NCBI GenBank assembly: GCA_903844775.1
Contig: CAIMUZ010000074.1
Span: 1 to 33,305 of the forward strand
Direction of reading: 5' to 3'
Source of the DNA: an uncultured Burkholderiales bacterium
Lineage (GTDB): Bacteria; Pseudomonadota; Gammaproteobacteria; Burkholderiales; Burkholderiaceae_C
Length of the DNA stretch: 33,305 nucleotides
The number at the start of each line of letters is the position of its first letter. Positions within the stretch are counted from its first letter, which is position 1. Shown piece after piece: positions 1-9,100 of this stretch. Position numbers and translations under genes: made by a program. Below the pieces are notes generated by a model. The model did no database searches and was not told the origin of the DNA. It worked only from the letters and a program-made list of their open reading frames with translations.

Positions 1-465
1 CAATCCGGCATCGGGAAAAGGCTCAGCCAAGATGGCGCAATCTATTTCTCCCGCGCGCAGCATCTCCATGAGTTTGACGGTGAAGTTCTCTTGCAACATC
101 AAAGGCATTTGCGGCGCCTTCTTCATGATCTGCCGCATCAAATCGGGCAACAAATAAGGGCCAATGGTGTAGATCACACCCAAACGCAAAGTACCTGCCA
201 AGGGGTCTTTGCCGCGCTTGGCAATTTCTTTGATCTCTGCCGCTTGCTCCAACACAAGCTGTGCGTGACGAATGATTTCTTCGCCCAAAGGCGTGGTACT
301 CACCTCATTGGCGCTGCGCTCGAACAACTTCACGTCAAGCTCTTCCTCGAGTTTTTTAATGGCCACCGACAAGGTGGGTTGCGACACATGGCACGCATCG
401 GCGGCCTTGCCAAAGTGCCGCTCTCGGGCCACTGCCACAATGTATTTCAGCTCAGTCAGGGTCAT
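1..465 (-). CDS. oxyR: OxyR-type LysR-family regulator, N-terminal part (runs off window)
   Basis: This is a peroxide-sensing LysR-type transcription activator; only the first 155 codons are visible and the stop lies outside the window. The N-terminus begins MTLTELKYIVAVARERHFGK and continues with a winged helix-turn-helix (AADACHVSQPTLS, then KKLEEELDVKLFER), which is the OxyR subgroup pattern. The start of the effector domain follows (LRLGVIYTIGPYLLPDL). The redox cysteines of OxyR lie in the missing part, so peroxide sensing cannot be confirmed here. The ATG is 9 bases after the recG stop on the same strand, so the two are probably co-transcribed. An oxyR-recG pairing is known from Pseudomonas aeruginosa; here recG comes first. 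Another LysR paralogue is possible but less likely. Confidence 0.9.
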   Translation of the reverse strand, partial: MTLTELKYIVAVARERHFGKAADACHVSQPTLSVAIKKLEEELDVKLFERSANEVSTTPLGEEIIRHAQLVLEQAAEIKEIAKRGKDPLAGTLRLGVIYTIGPYLLPDLMRQIMKKAPQMPLMLQENFTVKLMEMLRAGEIDCAILAEPFPDAGL

Positions 466-474
466 GCCAATTTC

Positions 475-2586
475 TCAAGCTTTCAAAAACTCTGATTTTC
501 CACCCAACCAGCGAGCAATGTGTCGCTCGGCCATGTCGGGGTATTGTTCTAACAGCGTCGGTGCTGTTTGCCTGGCCCAATCAAGCAAATGCTCGTCTGT
601 GGCCAAGTCGGCAAATCGCAACAAGGCGGCCCCCGATTGTCGCGCACCTAAAAACTCGCCCGGCCCCCTGATTTCTAAATCGCGTCTGGCAATTTCAAAA
701 CCATCGTTGGTGTCGACCATGGCACGCAAACGCTCTCGCGCTGTTTCACTTAAACGGCCGCCATCGGGCGTACCATACAGTAAGACACATGCAGAAGCGG
801 CTGCACCGCGGCCCACACGCCCACGCAACTGGTGCAGCTGACTCAACCCAAAACGCTCCGCATGTTCAATCACCATCAAAGAGGCATTGGGCACATCGAC
901 GCCCACCTCGATCACTGTGGTGCTGACCAACACGCCCATCGCACCTTGTGTGAACTGGGCCATGACCTCGCGCTTTTCATTCACCGACATGCGGGAGTGC
1001 AACAAGCCCACCATCACGCCCGGCAACACTGCCGATAGCGCCTCATGGGTGGCCGTGGCGTTGGTCAAATCCAAAGCTTCACTTTCTTCGATGAGGGGGC
1101 ACACCCAATACACCTGCCGACCTTCGGCCAGTTGCGCACCAATGCGGCCAATGACCTGATCACGTCGGCTGTCTGAAATCACTTTAGTGACCACCGGCGT
1201 GCGCCCAGGGGGCAATTCGTCAATGACCGACACCTCTAAATCAGCGTAATAACTCATGGCCAAAGTACGCGGAATGGGTGTGGCCGTCATCATGAGCAAG
1301 TGCGGCTCCATGCCGACATCTTGCATCTTGTCCCTGAGAGCCAAGCGTTGCGCCACACCAAAGCGATGCTGCTCATCAATGATGGCAAAGGCCAAATTTT
1401 TAAATTTCACTTGTTCTTGAATGACCGCGTGCGTCCCCACCACCAAGGCCGCTTCGCCCGACGCAATCAAGGCCAGCATTTCGGTGCGTTCTTTTTTCTT
1501 TTGACTGCCCGTGAGCCATGCCACGCGAACCCCTAAGGGGGCCAGCCAGCCCACCAATTTGGCAAAGTGTTGTTGCGCCAAAATTTCGGTGGGCGCCATC
1601 AGAGCGCACTGCCAGCCCTCATCGATGGCCAACATGGCGGCCAATGCGGCCACCACGGTTTTGCCAGCGCCCACATCGCCCTGAAGCAGGCGGTGCATAG
1701 GCACAGGCCGGGCCAAATCTTGTGCAATTTCAAAGCCCACCCTTTGTTGCGCGGCTGTGAGCTGAAATGGCAAGATTTCTTTCAATTTATCTTGCCAGCC
1801 TCCTGCCCTTGGCTTGAGTGCGGGCGCTTTTAAGGTGTCGCGCTCTTGCTTGGCCATGCGCTGGGAAAGTTGCTGCGCCAGCAACTCCTCGGCTTTGAGC
1901 CTTTGCCAGGCGGGGTGCGAGCGATCTTCCAAAGCTGCGATGGAGACATCGGGGGTGGGGTGGTGCAAATAAGTCAATGCCTGACGCAAACCAGGCGCCG
2001 ACTTCCCCTTGGGCGCTGAAGGCCAGGCCATGGAAGCGGGCAATGACTCGCTCAAATCAGCGCGCGACAAAGCCCCCGCGATGGCGCGTCGCAAATAGGT
2101 TTGAGGCAAACCCGCTGAGGTGGGATAGACCGGTGTGAGCACCGATGGTAGGTCGCCGGTGGCTACCTTGAAGGCGGGGTGCATCATGGTACGGCCCAGA
2201 AAACCCCCTCGCACTTCGCCCCTGGCCCGTATCACTTGGCCCGCGGACAAGGCCTTTTGCTGCGCTGGGTAAAAACTGAAAAACCGCAAGAGGCAGGTAT
2301 CAGTACCATCATCGACCGTCACCAGCAATTGGCGCCGAGGCCTTAACTGGACCTCGGCGGAGACCACGGTGGCCTCGATTTGAATGGCATCGCCTTCTCG
2401 GGCATCGGCCAGCTTGGTGATGCGGGTTTCGTCCTCGTATCGAAGCGGAATATGCAGGGCCAAATCAATGTCGCGCGCCAAGCCCAACTTGCGCATGGCT
2501 TTTTGGGGGGCAGACAGGGGTTTGGGTAAGGACAATGATGCAGGAGCAACCATGCCGCCATTGTGCCGCGGATGCGAGAGGTTCAA
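475..2586 (-). CDS. recG: ATP-dependent DNA helicase RecG
   Basis: RecG remodels stalled replication forks and branch-migrates Holliday junctions. The protein has an N-terminal wedge/OB region (about residues 60-160), then superfamily 2 helicase domains. Visible motifs are Walker A GDVGAGKT (303-310), the Walker B variant DEQHRFGV (about 404), MMTATPIPRTLA and the late QLRGRVGRG motif. The TTG at 2586 gives 703 residues and has a good GAGGGG Shine-Dalgarno four bases upstream, which overlaps the stop of the upstream XRE gene. An ATG at 2553 would give 692 residues, close to the 693 of E. coli RecG, but has a poorer ribosome site. The position of the TTG and its ribosome site suggests translational coupling to the XRE gene, which ends 8 bases upstream. 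Confidence 0.95.
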   Translation of the reverse strand: MNLSHPRHNGGMVAPASLSLPKPLSAPQKAMRKLGLARDIDLALHIPLRYEDETRITKLADAREGDAIQIEATVVSAEVQLRPRRQLLVTVDDGTDTCLLRFFSFYPAQQKALSAGQVIRARGEVRGGFLGRTMMHPAFKVATGDLPSVLTPVYPTSAGLPQTYLRRAIAGALSRADLSESLPASMAWPSAPKGKSAPGLRQALTYLHHPTPDVSIAALEDRSHPAWQRLKAEELLAQQLSQRMAKQERDTLKAPALKPRAGGWQDKLKEILPFQLTAAQQRVGFEIAQDLARPVPMHRLLQGDVGAGKTVVAALAAMLAIDEGWQCALMAPTEILAQQHFAKLVGWLAPLGVRVAWLTGSQKKKERTEMLALIASGEAALVVGTHAVIQEQVKFKNLAFAIIDEQHRFGVAQRLALRDKMQDVGMEPHLLMMTATPIPRTLAMSYYADLEVSVIDELPPGRTPVVTKVISDSRRDQVIGRIGAQLAEGRQVYWVCPLIEESEALDLTNATATHEALSAVLPGVMVGLLHSRMSVNEKREVMAQFTQGAMGVLVSTTVIEVGVDVPNASLMVIEHAERFGLSQLHQLRGRVGRGAAASACVLLYGTPDGGRLSETARERLRAMVDTNDGFEIARRDLEIRGPGEFLGARQSGAALLRFADLATDEHLLDWARQTAPTLLEQYPDMAERHIARWLGGKSEFLKA

Positions 2587-2594
2587 AGCGCCCC

Positions 2595-3008
2595 TCAGGG
2601 CGTTGTGATGTCTACTTTGGCCAATATAAAGGCGGACACCACGTCACGAATTGTTTTGCGTTCTGTCTGAGGCAGCGACAAATAACGGTCGACCATTTCT
2701 CGGTCAGCCAGGGCCATCTCAACAGGACCGGCATTCAGCTCAAACACGTAGGTCTTGCCAGGTGCGCGGCCAAAACGAAGTTCGTCAGGGCTCACTTGCA
2801 GCCATTCAGCCAATACACGGAGTTTGTCTTGCGTCGGCATGACTTTGCCCAACAGCCAGTTGCGCGCCGTATGGGGCGTGATGCCCCTCCCATGGTAAAG
2901 AAGGTTGAATGCGTTGGCCACCAAGGTCGGTGAAGCACGCACACCGGCACTCTCCAACGCGCCGCGCAACCGATCGGCGAATTGTTGGGGTTCTGATGCT
3001 TTGGGCAT
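2595..3008 (-). CDS. XRE-like helix-turn-helix transcriptional regulator
   Basis: This 137-residue protein has a lambda-repressor-like DNA-binding region in its first two thirds. FADRLRGALESAGV leads in, LVANAFNLLYHGRGITPHTA forms the recognition part, and NWLLGKVMPTQDKLRVLAEW with VSPDELRFG follows. The C-terminal part (about 95-137) is a short helical tail containing LPQTERKTIRDVVSAFI. Proteins of this build are common single-domain regulators in Comamonadaceae; the target is unknown to me. It is the first gene of a likely XRE-recG-oxyR operon. Three TAGGGAT-like repeats just upstream could be its own operator. The ATG at 3008 has only a weak ACGGGT ribosome site. Confidence 0.8.
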   Translation of the reverse strand: MPKASEPQQFADRLRGALESAGVRASPTLVANAFNLLYHGRGITPHTARNWLLGKVMPTQDKLRVLAEWLQVSPDELRFGRAPGKTYVFELNAGPVEMALADREMVDRYLSLPQTERKTIRDVVSAFILAKVDITTP

Positions 3009-3043
3009 ACCCGTACGGTACTGTCTTGGGTGTGCCTGAAGGT

Positions 3044-3094
3044 AATTAGGGATAAATACTTTCTTAAATAGGGATTACATACTGATCCTATTTA
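3044..3094. promoter_or_regulatory. Cluster of TAGGGAT-like repeats, possible operator
   Basis: This AT-rich stretch between the divergent XRE regulator and queA holds AATTAGGGATAAA (3044-3056), TAAATAGGGAT (3065-3075) and, inverted, ATCCTATTTA (3085-3094). The last two form an inverted repeat with one extra G in one arm. Repeats in front of a small XRE gene suggest autoregulation and possibly control of queA. This is inferred from pattern and position only. Confidence 0.4.
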
Positions 3095-3116
3095 CACAAA
3101 TTAGATAGTCTTAATT

Positions 3117-3130
3117 CGCAAAGCTTTGCG
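3117..3130. repeat. 14-bp perfect palindrome upstream of queA
   Basis: CGCAAAGCTTTGCG is a perfect 14-bp palindrome 64 bases before the preferred queA start and 7 bases before an alternative upstream ATG at 3138. It may be a dimeric regulator site or a small leader hairpin. No matching regulator is identified. Confidence 0.4.
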
Positions 3131-3194
3131 CTAGGTCATGGGACAATCGTTTTTTTCAACTTGGTACGGGTCTTGTTCGGCCCTCAAGAAAACG

Positions 3195-4322
3195 ATGATT
3201 TCTTCCGACCACAGCAATCCAAACGCCCAACGCATTTTGAGTTTGAGCGACTTTGACTTTGAGCTGCCCCCTGCCTTGATTGCCCAACACCCGGCATCCG
3301 ATCGGAGCAGTTCTCGCCTTTTAGACGGGTCCGGTTCTGAACCCGCTGATCGGATTTTTAAATCTTTGCCTGTTTTGATGCATGAAGACGACTTGTTGGT
3401 CTTCAATGACACCCAAGTGGTGAAAGCGCGAATTTTTGGCGAAAAATCAACGGGCGGTAAAGTCGAGCTCTTGATCGAACGCGTCTTGCCAGGCCGCCGT
3501 GTGGTGGCGCACATGAAAGTCAGCAAAAAGCCACCTCTTGGCGCCACGCTTCTCATGGGCATCGACCACAAACAGGGGACTTCCGGTTTTGAAGCCAAGT
3601 TGATCAGCCGTTGGCCTGATGAAAAGGGCGCTTTGTTTTGCTTTGAGTTGAGCCATGAGCCGCATGCGCTCATGGCGCAATACGGCCATGTGCCATTGCC
3701 GCCTTACATTGAGCGACTCTATGACGGCAGCGCCAGTGCAGCCGAAATTGCGGAAGATGAAGCGCGATATCAAACGGTGTTTGCACGAAACCCTGGGGCG
3801 GTTGCAGCGCCGACTGCGGCTTTGCACTTTGACGACGCACTTTTGAGTCAACTGAAAGACAGGGGGGTGCGGACGGCCAGTGTCACATTGCATGTAGGCG
3901 CCGGCACCTTTCAGCCCGTCAAAACAGAAAATATTGCTGAGCACACCATGCACTCCGAATGGTATGACATCCCGGAAACCACTCAACACGCTTTGCGAGA
4001 ATGCAAATCCAGGGGCGGCAAAGTATGGGCGGTGGGAACCACCTCGGTCAGAACTTTAGAGTCTTGGGCCCAATCAGGCCAAACCCAAGGCGACACCGAC
4101 ATCTTCATCACGCCAGGCTTTGAATTTCAGTGGGTCGACTGCCTCATCACCAACTTTCATTTGCCCAAGAGCACCTTGATGATGTTGGTCAGCGCCTTTG
4201 CGGGTTACGAGCATGTGATGCGTTTGTACGCACATGCCATCTCTCAGCAGTATCGTTTTTTCAGTTATGGCGATGCCATGTTGCTGAAACGGACTCAAGC
4301 CCTTTCAAAAAACCCTACCTAG
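3195..4322 (+). CDS. queA: tRNA preQ1(34) S-adenosylmethionine ribosyltransferase-isomerase
   Basis: QueA transfers and rearranges the ribosyl group of S-adenosylmethionine onto preQ1 at tRNA position 34, giving epoxyqueuosine. Family signatures are SDFDFELPPALIAQHPA near the N-terminus, FNDTQVVKARIFG, LHVGAGTFQPV and VGTTSVRTLESWA. From the ATG at 3195 the protein has 375 residues, slightly longer than the 356 of E. coli. An in-frame ATG at 3138 would add 19 residues that do not resemble the family, so the later start is preferred, although neither has a strong ribosome site. tgt follows after 8 bases, the classical queA-tgt pairing of queuosine synthesis. Confidence 0.95.
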   Translation: MISSDHSNPNAQRILSLSDFDFELPPALIAQHPASDRSSSRLLDGSGSEPADRIFKSLPVLMHEDDLLVFNDTQVVKARIFGEKSTGGKVELLIERVLPGRRVVAHMKVSKKPPLGATLLMGIDHKQGTSGFEAKLISRWPDEKGALFCFELSHEPHALMAQYGHVPLPPYIERLYDGSASAAEIAEDEARYQTVFARNPGAVAAPTAALHFDDALLSQLKDRGVRTASVTLHVGAGTFQPVKTENIAEHTMHSEWYDIPETTQHALRECKSRGGKVWAVGTTSVRTLESWAQSGQTQGDTDIFITPGFEFQWVDCLITNFHLPKSTLMMLVSAFAGYEHVMRLYAHAISQQYRFFSYGDAMLLKRTQALSKNPT

Positions 4323-4324
4323 AA

Positions 4325-5503
<1,179 letters not shown>

Positions 5504-5539
5504 GTTGACATTAATTTAAATGCGCTGACCTGCGTTGAT

Positions 5540-5562
5540 CTGCCTTAACCCACCTTAAGCAG
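5540..5562. terminator. Imperfect inverted repeat between converging tgt and FIST genes
   Basis: CTGCCTTAA and TTAAGCAG face each other across a 6-base loop at the junction of two converging genes, and the repeat includes the stop codon of the FIST gene. There is no clear T-tract, so it is at best a weak bidirectional terminator. Confidence 0.3.
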
Positions 5563-6835
5563 GCGTGGTGAAAACGGTCAGCACGCCGGTGTAGCCATAC
5601 AGGTGATGGTGCGCAATTTCACCACTGGCAAAAAATCCCACCAAGGGTACATCGCCCAAAGAGTGACGAATCCACTGCAACTCTGCGCTGGGCCCACCAA
5701 AGTGCGGTCCACCGCGACCAGAACAACTGACATAAACAGCTCCCGCAATGCGCCGGGCAGGATGCGGCGCGGCTTCTGCTTCACTGGCAGCCAATGCATG
5801 TGCTGTTTCAAGGCTCAATGTTTCAGGTTCTAACTCTTCTCTGATTTCGGCGCAGATGCGTCTCAAATCAGATTTGGCAGCTTGCAGACTCATTTGGCAA
5901 AACGCCAACTTTTGTCCCGCCTCAACATGATCGGCAATGGCCACGCCTTTGCGGGCAGGATCAAGCCCAACGATGTGCCGCACACGAACATCAACGCCCA
6001 AGCTGCCCGTTCGACCCACACCTTGCTGCCCCGCTGACGTCAAACCCACCAGTGTTGATCGAACGGCTTGTAAAGCCGATTGAGGCTCACTGAGCGACAC
6101 ATTCAAATCTTTCAACAAGATGTCCAACGCGGGCTCCCCATCCAAGGCGTAAACCACATGCCCTTCAGCCTCTGTGATTTTTCTCTCTTTGCTGATGGGC
6201 GCGCAACCTTGCGTGACGCGCGAAAGAATCTGAACTTCAGAGGACCAGGCCACACCACTCAGCCCCCCCGTGAACACACCCTGCTTGTGCGTCACAGACA
6301 CCCTGTCTATTTTTTCTGGGGCTGTGTTTTCATGCGCTTGTTGCCAAGCAAATTGCACCGCTTCATGTCTGCTGGCCGTTAGCCCGCCAAACAAATAGCC
6401 TGTTTTTGTGCGGCCGGCCATTTCCGCAATCAACTCGGCCAACTCTGGCGTTTGCGGATCGGCATGCACCAAGGCAGACGACGCTTCAAAACTGGCGGCC
6501 AAGGGCTGCGCACCCGAGAACACCCGATACTGATGATCTGGTAAATCACACAGCATGAGGGCCATGCCAGGCTCATCAAAATACTCTGCATTGTTGGCTG
6601 CAACACCCACGCCCACCGTACCAGCCCAGTCCTTGACCATGGGCAATTCTTGTTGCAAGTGCGCCAAGATCAAAGCTGCATCACTGGCATAGTAGTCAGT
6701 GATGTAAAGCAGCCCCAATGGCGGTTGCGCCGCATGGCCTGGCAGGGTCATCTGTGCGCGCAACTGTGCAATGACCAAGCCCGCTGCCATGCGCCACTGC
6801 GGATGTGTGGCATGCCCAAAAGGAAACAAATTCAT
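5555..6835 (-). CDS. FIST-domain (FIST N and FIST C) signal transduction protein
   Basis: The FIST domain is a predicted small-ligand sensor domain. This 426-residue protein has the N-terminal FIST domain (about 30-215), with VKDWAGTVGVGV, YLFGGLTASR and GGLSGVAW. It then has RVTQGCAPIS and ITEAEGHVVYALDGEPALD leading into the C-terminal FIST domain (about 240-425). The end carries AVYVSCSGRGGPHFGGPSAE and VPLVGFFASGEIA followed by LYGYTGVLTVF. No signal peptide or output domain is present, so it probably acts as a stand-alone cytosolic protein. It follows the PhaM-like gene by 6 bases on the same strand, so both are probably one transcript. Ligand and function are unknown. Confidence 0.9.
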   Translation of the reverse strand: MNLFPFGHATHPQWRMAAGLVIAQLRAQMTLPGHAAQPPLGLLYITDYYASDAALILAHLQQELPMVKDWAGTVGVGVAANNAEYFDEPGMALMLCDLPDHQYRVFSGAQPLAASFEASSALVHADPQTPELAELIAEMAGRTKTGYLFGGLTASRHEAVQFAWQQAHENTAPEKIDRVSVTHKQGVFTGGLSGVAWSSEVQILSRVTQGCAPISKERKITEAEGHVVYALDGEPALDILLKDLNVSLSEPQSALQAVRSTLVGLTSAGQQGVGRTGSLGVDVRVRHIVGLDPARKGVAIADHVEAGQKLAFCQMSLQAAKSDLRRICAEIREELEPETLSLETAHALAASEAEAAPHPARRIAGAVYVSCSGRGGPHFGGPSAELQWIRHSLGDVPLVGFFASGEIAHHHLYGYTGVLTVFTTPA

Positions 6836-6841
6836 GACGGC

Positions 6842-7435
6842 TTAGGTTGTCGGTTTGGCTGCCGGCTTGGCCGTTTTTCGAGCGCTTGAAGGACGCGATT
6901 TGGCTGCTGGCTTTCTTTTTCTGGGTGACTTAGCCGCTTTGGGCGCATCTTTCATGGCCTTGGCGGCCACATCTTTGACGGCTGCCGCTGCAATGTTTTG
7001 GAATTGTTGCGTGAGCGAGCCCCACCACTGCATGGGGTCAACAGCAGGACCATTTTCTTCGGAGGGCTCTGCTGGTTTTGGGTCTGGCGCGGTCTTGTTC
7101 AAGTCGGGCATTTTGGCGGTAAAGGCTTTGGCCAAATCCTGCATGTTCACATTCATGCCTTGCAAGGTTGAGAGTGTCATCTTTTGAACTTCAAGCGCTT
7201 GTATTGTGGCTTTCAGCGCATGGGTGTTTTGCTCCAACCAAAACTGCACCGTTTTGAGTTCTTGAATGCGCTTGTCAAGTTCCTCCACATTCAGAGTGGG
7301 GGCCACCCAACTGGCCATGTTGGGCATGCCCTGGGGTGAGCCCTTGGCGCCAGGATTGGCGGCTTGGCCCAAGTTTTGTAAAAAGTCAAAACCAGGCACA
7401 AATTTTCCGAATCCGAATGCAGAGGGGTCGCTCAT
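6842..7435 (-). CDS. phaM: PhaM-like polyhydroxyalkanoate granule regulatory protein
   Basis: PhaM proteins activate PHA synthase and tether PHA granules to the nucleoid. The 197-residue product starts MSDPSAFGFGKFVPGFDFLQ and has a conserved helical core (WVAPTLNVEELDKRIQELK, VQFWLEQNTHALKATIQALE, VQKMTLSTLQGMN). It ends in a Lys/Ala/Pro-rich tail of about 35 residues resembling histone H1, suited to DNA binding. The ATG at 7435 is chosen because GGAG lies 7 bases upstream; a TTG at 7447 would add four residues. The FIST gene follows after 6 bases. Assignment to PhaM is by overall resemblance, and the rest of the PHA genes are not in the window. Confidence 0.85.
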   Translation of the reverse strand: MSDPSAFGFGKFVPGFDFLQNLGQAANPGAKGSPQGMPNMASWVAPTLNVEELDKRIQELKTVQFWLEQNTHALKATIQALEVQKMTLSTLQGMNVNMQDLAKAFTAKMPDLNKTAPDPKPAEPSEENGPAVDPMQWWGSLTQQFQNIAAAAVKDVAAKAMKDAPKAAKSPRKRKPAAKSRPSSARKTAKPAAKPTT

Positions 7436-7555
7436 GGTGGGCTCCAAAGAGTGTGTATCGATGTGAAGCTTAACCCATCGTCAAATTGCGTCAACTTGGC
7501 GACGGCTTTTGAATGTATCTCGGCTAAGCTTTGGGTCTATCAAAGGAGACATCTG

Positions 7556-8206
7556 ATGTTGACACTCTGCGGCTTTGGCGCCAGCAACTACTACAACAAA
7601 GTGAAATTGGTCTTGTTAGAAAAAGCCATCCCCTTCTATGAAGAATTGAAATGGGTGGGACAAGCAGACCTTCAAGCCAGCCCCTTGGGCAAGATTCCTT
7701 ATATAAAAACAGAAGAAGGTGTGCTGTGTGAGTCGGCCGTCATGGTCGAATACCTTGAGCAGAAATACACCGCGCAGGCACTCATGCCAAAAGACCCTTA
7801 TGCGGCAGCGAAGGCCAGAGAACTGAACCTTTTTCTCGATCTTCATTTGGAATTGGTGGCACGCAATTTGTACCCCGAAGCTTTTTTTGGCGGCAAAGTC
7901 AGCGACGCCGTCAAAGAGAAAGTGAGCGAACAGTTGCAAAAGAACATCGCCGCATTTTCCAAACTCGTGACATTTGAAACTTTCATCGGCGGCCCTGAAC
8001 TAACGCTGGCCGATTGCTCGGCGGCCGTGCATCTGCCCTTGATCACCGCAGTGACTAAAACCATTTATGGCCGTGATTTTTTAGCTGACTTGCCTGTGAA
8101 GAATTACATGAAGATGTGGTCGGAACGTCCCAGCATGCAACGCGTGCACGCCGACCGCAAAGCCAATAACGAGCTGTTTTTAGCGCGCATGCAAAGCAAG
8201 CCTTAA
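7556..8206 (+). CDS. Glutathione S-transferase family protein
   Basis: This 216-residue protein has the usual two-domain GST build. The thioredoxin-like N-terminal domain (about 1-75) contains CGFGASNYYNKVKLVLLEK, LGKIPYI with its cis-proline, and the glutathione-binding CESAVMVEYLE motif. The helical C-terminal domain includes FETFIGGPELTLADCSAA, the N-capping box region of GSTs. The start at ATG 7556 is supported by AAAGGAGA 7 bases upstream; the reading frame is open further upstream but without family resemblance. Substrate is unknown. It is divergent from phaM and convergent with the enoyl-CoA hydratase gene. Confidence 0.9.
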   Translation: MLTLCGFGASNYYNKVKLVLLEKAIPFYEELKWVGQADLQASPLGKIPYIKTEEGVLCESAVMVEYLEQKYTAQALMPKDPYAAAKARELNLFLDLHLELVARNLYPEAFFGGKVSDAVKEKVSEQLQKNIAAFSKLVTFETFIGGPELTLADCSAAVHLPLITAVTKTIYGRDFLADLPVKNYMKMWSERPSMQRVHADRKANNELFLARMQSKP

Positions 8207-8222
8207 ATTCAGCTGAAATTAA
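8203..8222. repeat. Near-perfect palindrome spanning two converging stop codons
   Basis: TTAAATTCAGCTGAAATTAA pairs over its whole length with one mismatched pair. It contains the stop codons of both the GST gene and the enoyl-CoA hydratase gene, which converge with only 12 bases between them. It could act as a weak shared end signal; no long T-tract is present. Confidence 0.4.
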
Positions 8223-9037
8223 AATTGGGGAGGACGGCGATCGCGCAGGCTGGCCAGGCCTTCCTTCACATCGGGGCCTGCAAAACCCATGAACTCAAGT
8301 GCCAGAGACGCATCGAAACTAGGGCCTGCTTGTCGCAACCAATTGTTCAACGCATATTTGGTCCAACGAATGGCTGTTTGACTGCCATTGGCCAATCGAT
8401 CGGCCACGTCATAAGCCTTTTTCAGCAAGTCTTCTTCTTCCACGGCCAAGGATATCAAGCCGATGCGCTCGGCCTCTTCACCGCTGACGGGTTCACACAG
8501 CAAAAGGTAATACTTGGCCTTGGCCATGCCACACAGCAAAGGCCAAATGATGGCCGCATGATCACCTGCAGCCACACCCAAGCGGGTATGACCATCCACA
8601 ATTTTTGCTGTTTTGCTTGCGATGGAAATGTCTGCCAGCAAACCCGCCACCAAGCCCGCACCCACGGCTGGGCCATGCATGGCACTGACGATGGGTTTGT
8701 CGCAGTTGATGACGTTGTAAACCAAGTCGCGAGCTTCTTTCCAAACGCGAGTGCGAATGTCAAAGTCGCGCGCCATGTCTTCAACCAAGGTAAAGTCGCC
8801 ACCGCCAGAAAAGCCCAAGCCTTCGCCTCGCAAAACCGCTGCACGAACACTGTCGTCACGAGACACATCGCGCCAAATCTCGGCCAACTCCCAATGAGCC
8901 TCATGGCCAGCGGTCGGTAACTTACCGTTACCGCCAGGGCCGTCTGCTTTCATTTGAATGTCTAAAACAGTTTGATTGGCACCGCGGCGTGTAATGCGCA
9001 GGGTTTTGTATTTGCTGTAGTCAATGTTGTCGTGCAT
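8219..9037 (-). CDS. Enoyl-CoA hydratase/isomerase family protein
   Basis: This is a crotonase-fold protein of 272 residues. The first oxyanion-hole segment is in [17 protein letters not shown] and the second in [21 protein letters not shown] helical C-terminus ends in [14 protein letters not shown], a typical crotonase tail. Canonical catalytic acids could not be placed with certainty, so the reaction (hydration, isomerisation or hydrolysis of an acyl-CoA) is open. The start is ATG 9037, with GAGG about 8 bases upstream. The open frame extending to 9184 is ignored because it has no family resemblance and would run over the promoter of the neighbouring gene. Confidence 0.9.
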   Translation of the reverse strand: MHDNIDYSKYKTLRITRRGANQTVLDIQMKADGPGGNGKLPTAGHEAHWELAEIWRDVSRDDSVRAAVLRGEGLGFSGGGDFTLVEDMARDFDIRTRVWKEARDLVYNVINCDKPIVSAMHGPAVGAGLVAGLLADISIASKTAKIVDGHTRLGVAAGDHAAIIWPLLCGMAKAKYYLLLCEPVSGEEAERIGLISLAVEEEDLLKKAYDVADRLANGSQTAIRWTKYALNNWLRQAGPSFDASLALEFMGFAGPDVKEGLASLRDRRPPQF

Positions 9038-9100
9038 CTTCTTTTCCTCAAAAGTTTGTTTCTCATTGTCGCCTAACTTTTCGCAAGATGCCGGCCTTAC

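Noticed and set aside
3447-3989. 180-codon open frame antisense to queA
   Set aside because: It lies fully within the conserved queA gene and has no protein-like features.
8225-8920. 231-codon open frame antisense to the enoyl-CoA hydratase gene
   Set aside because: The opposite strand encodes a clear crotonase-fold protein; this frame is a shadow.
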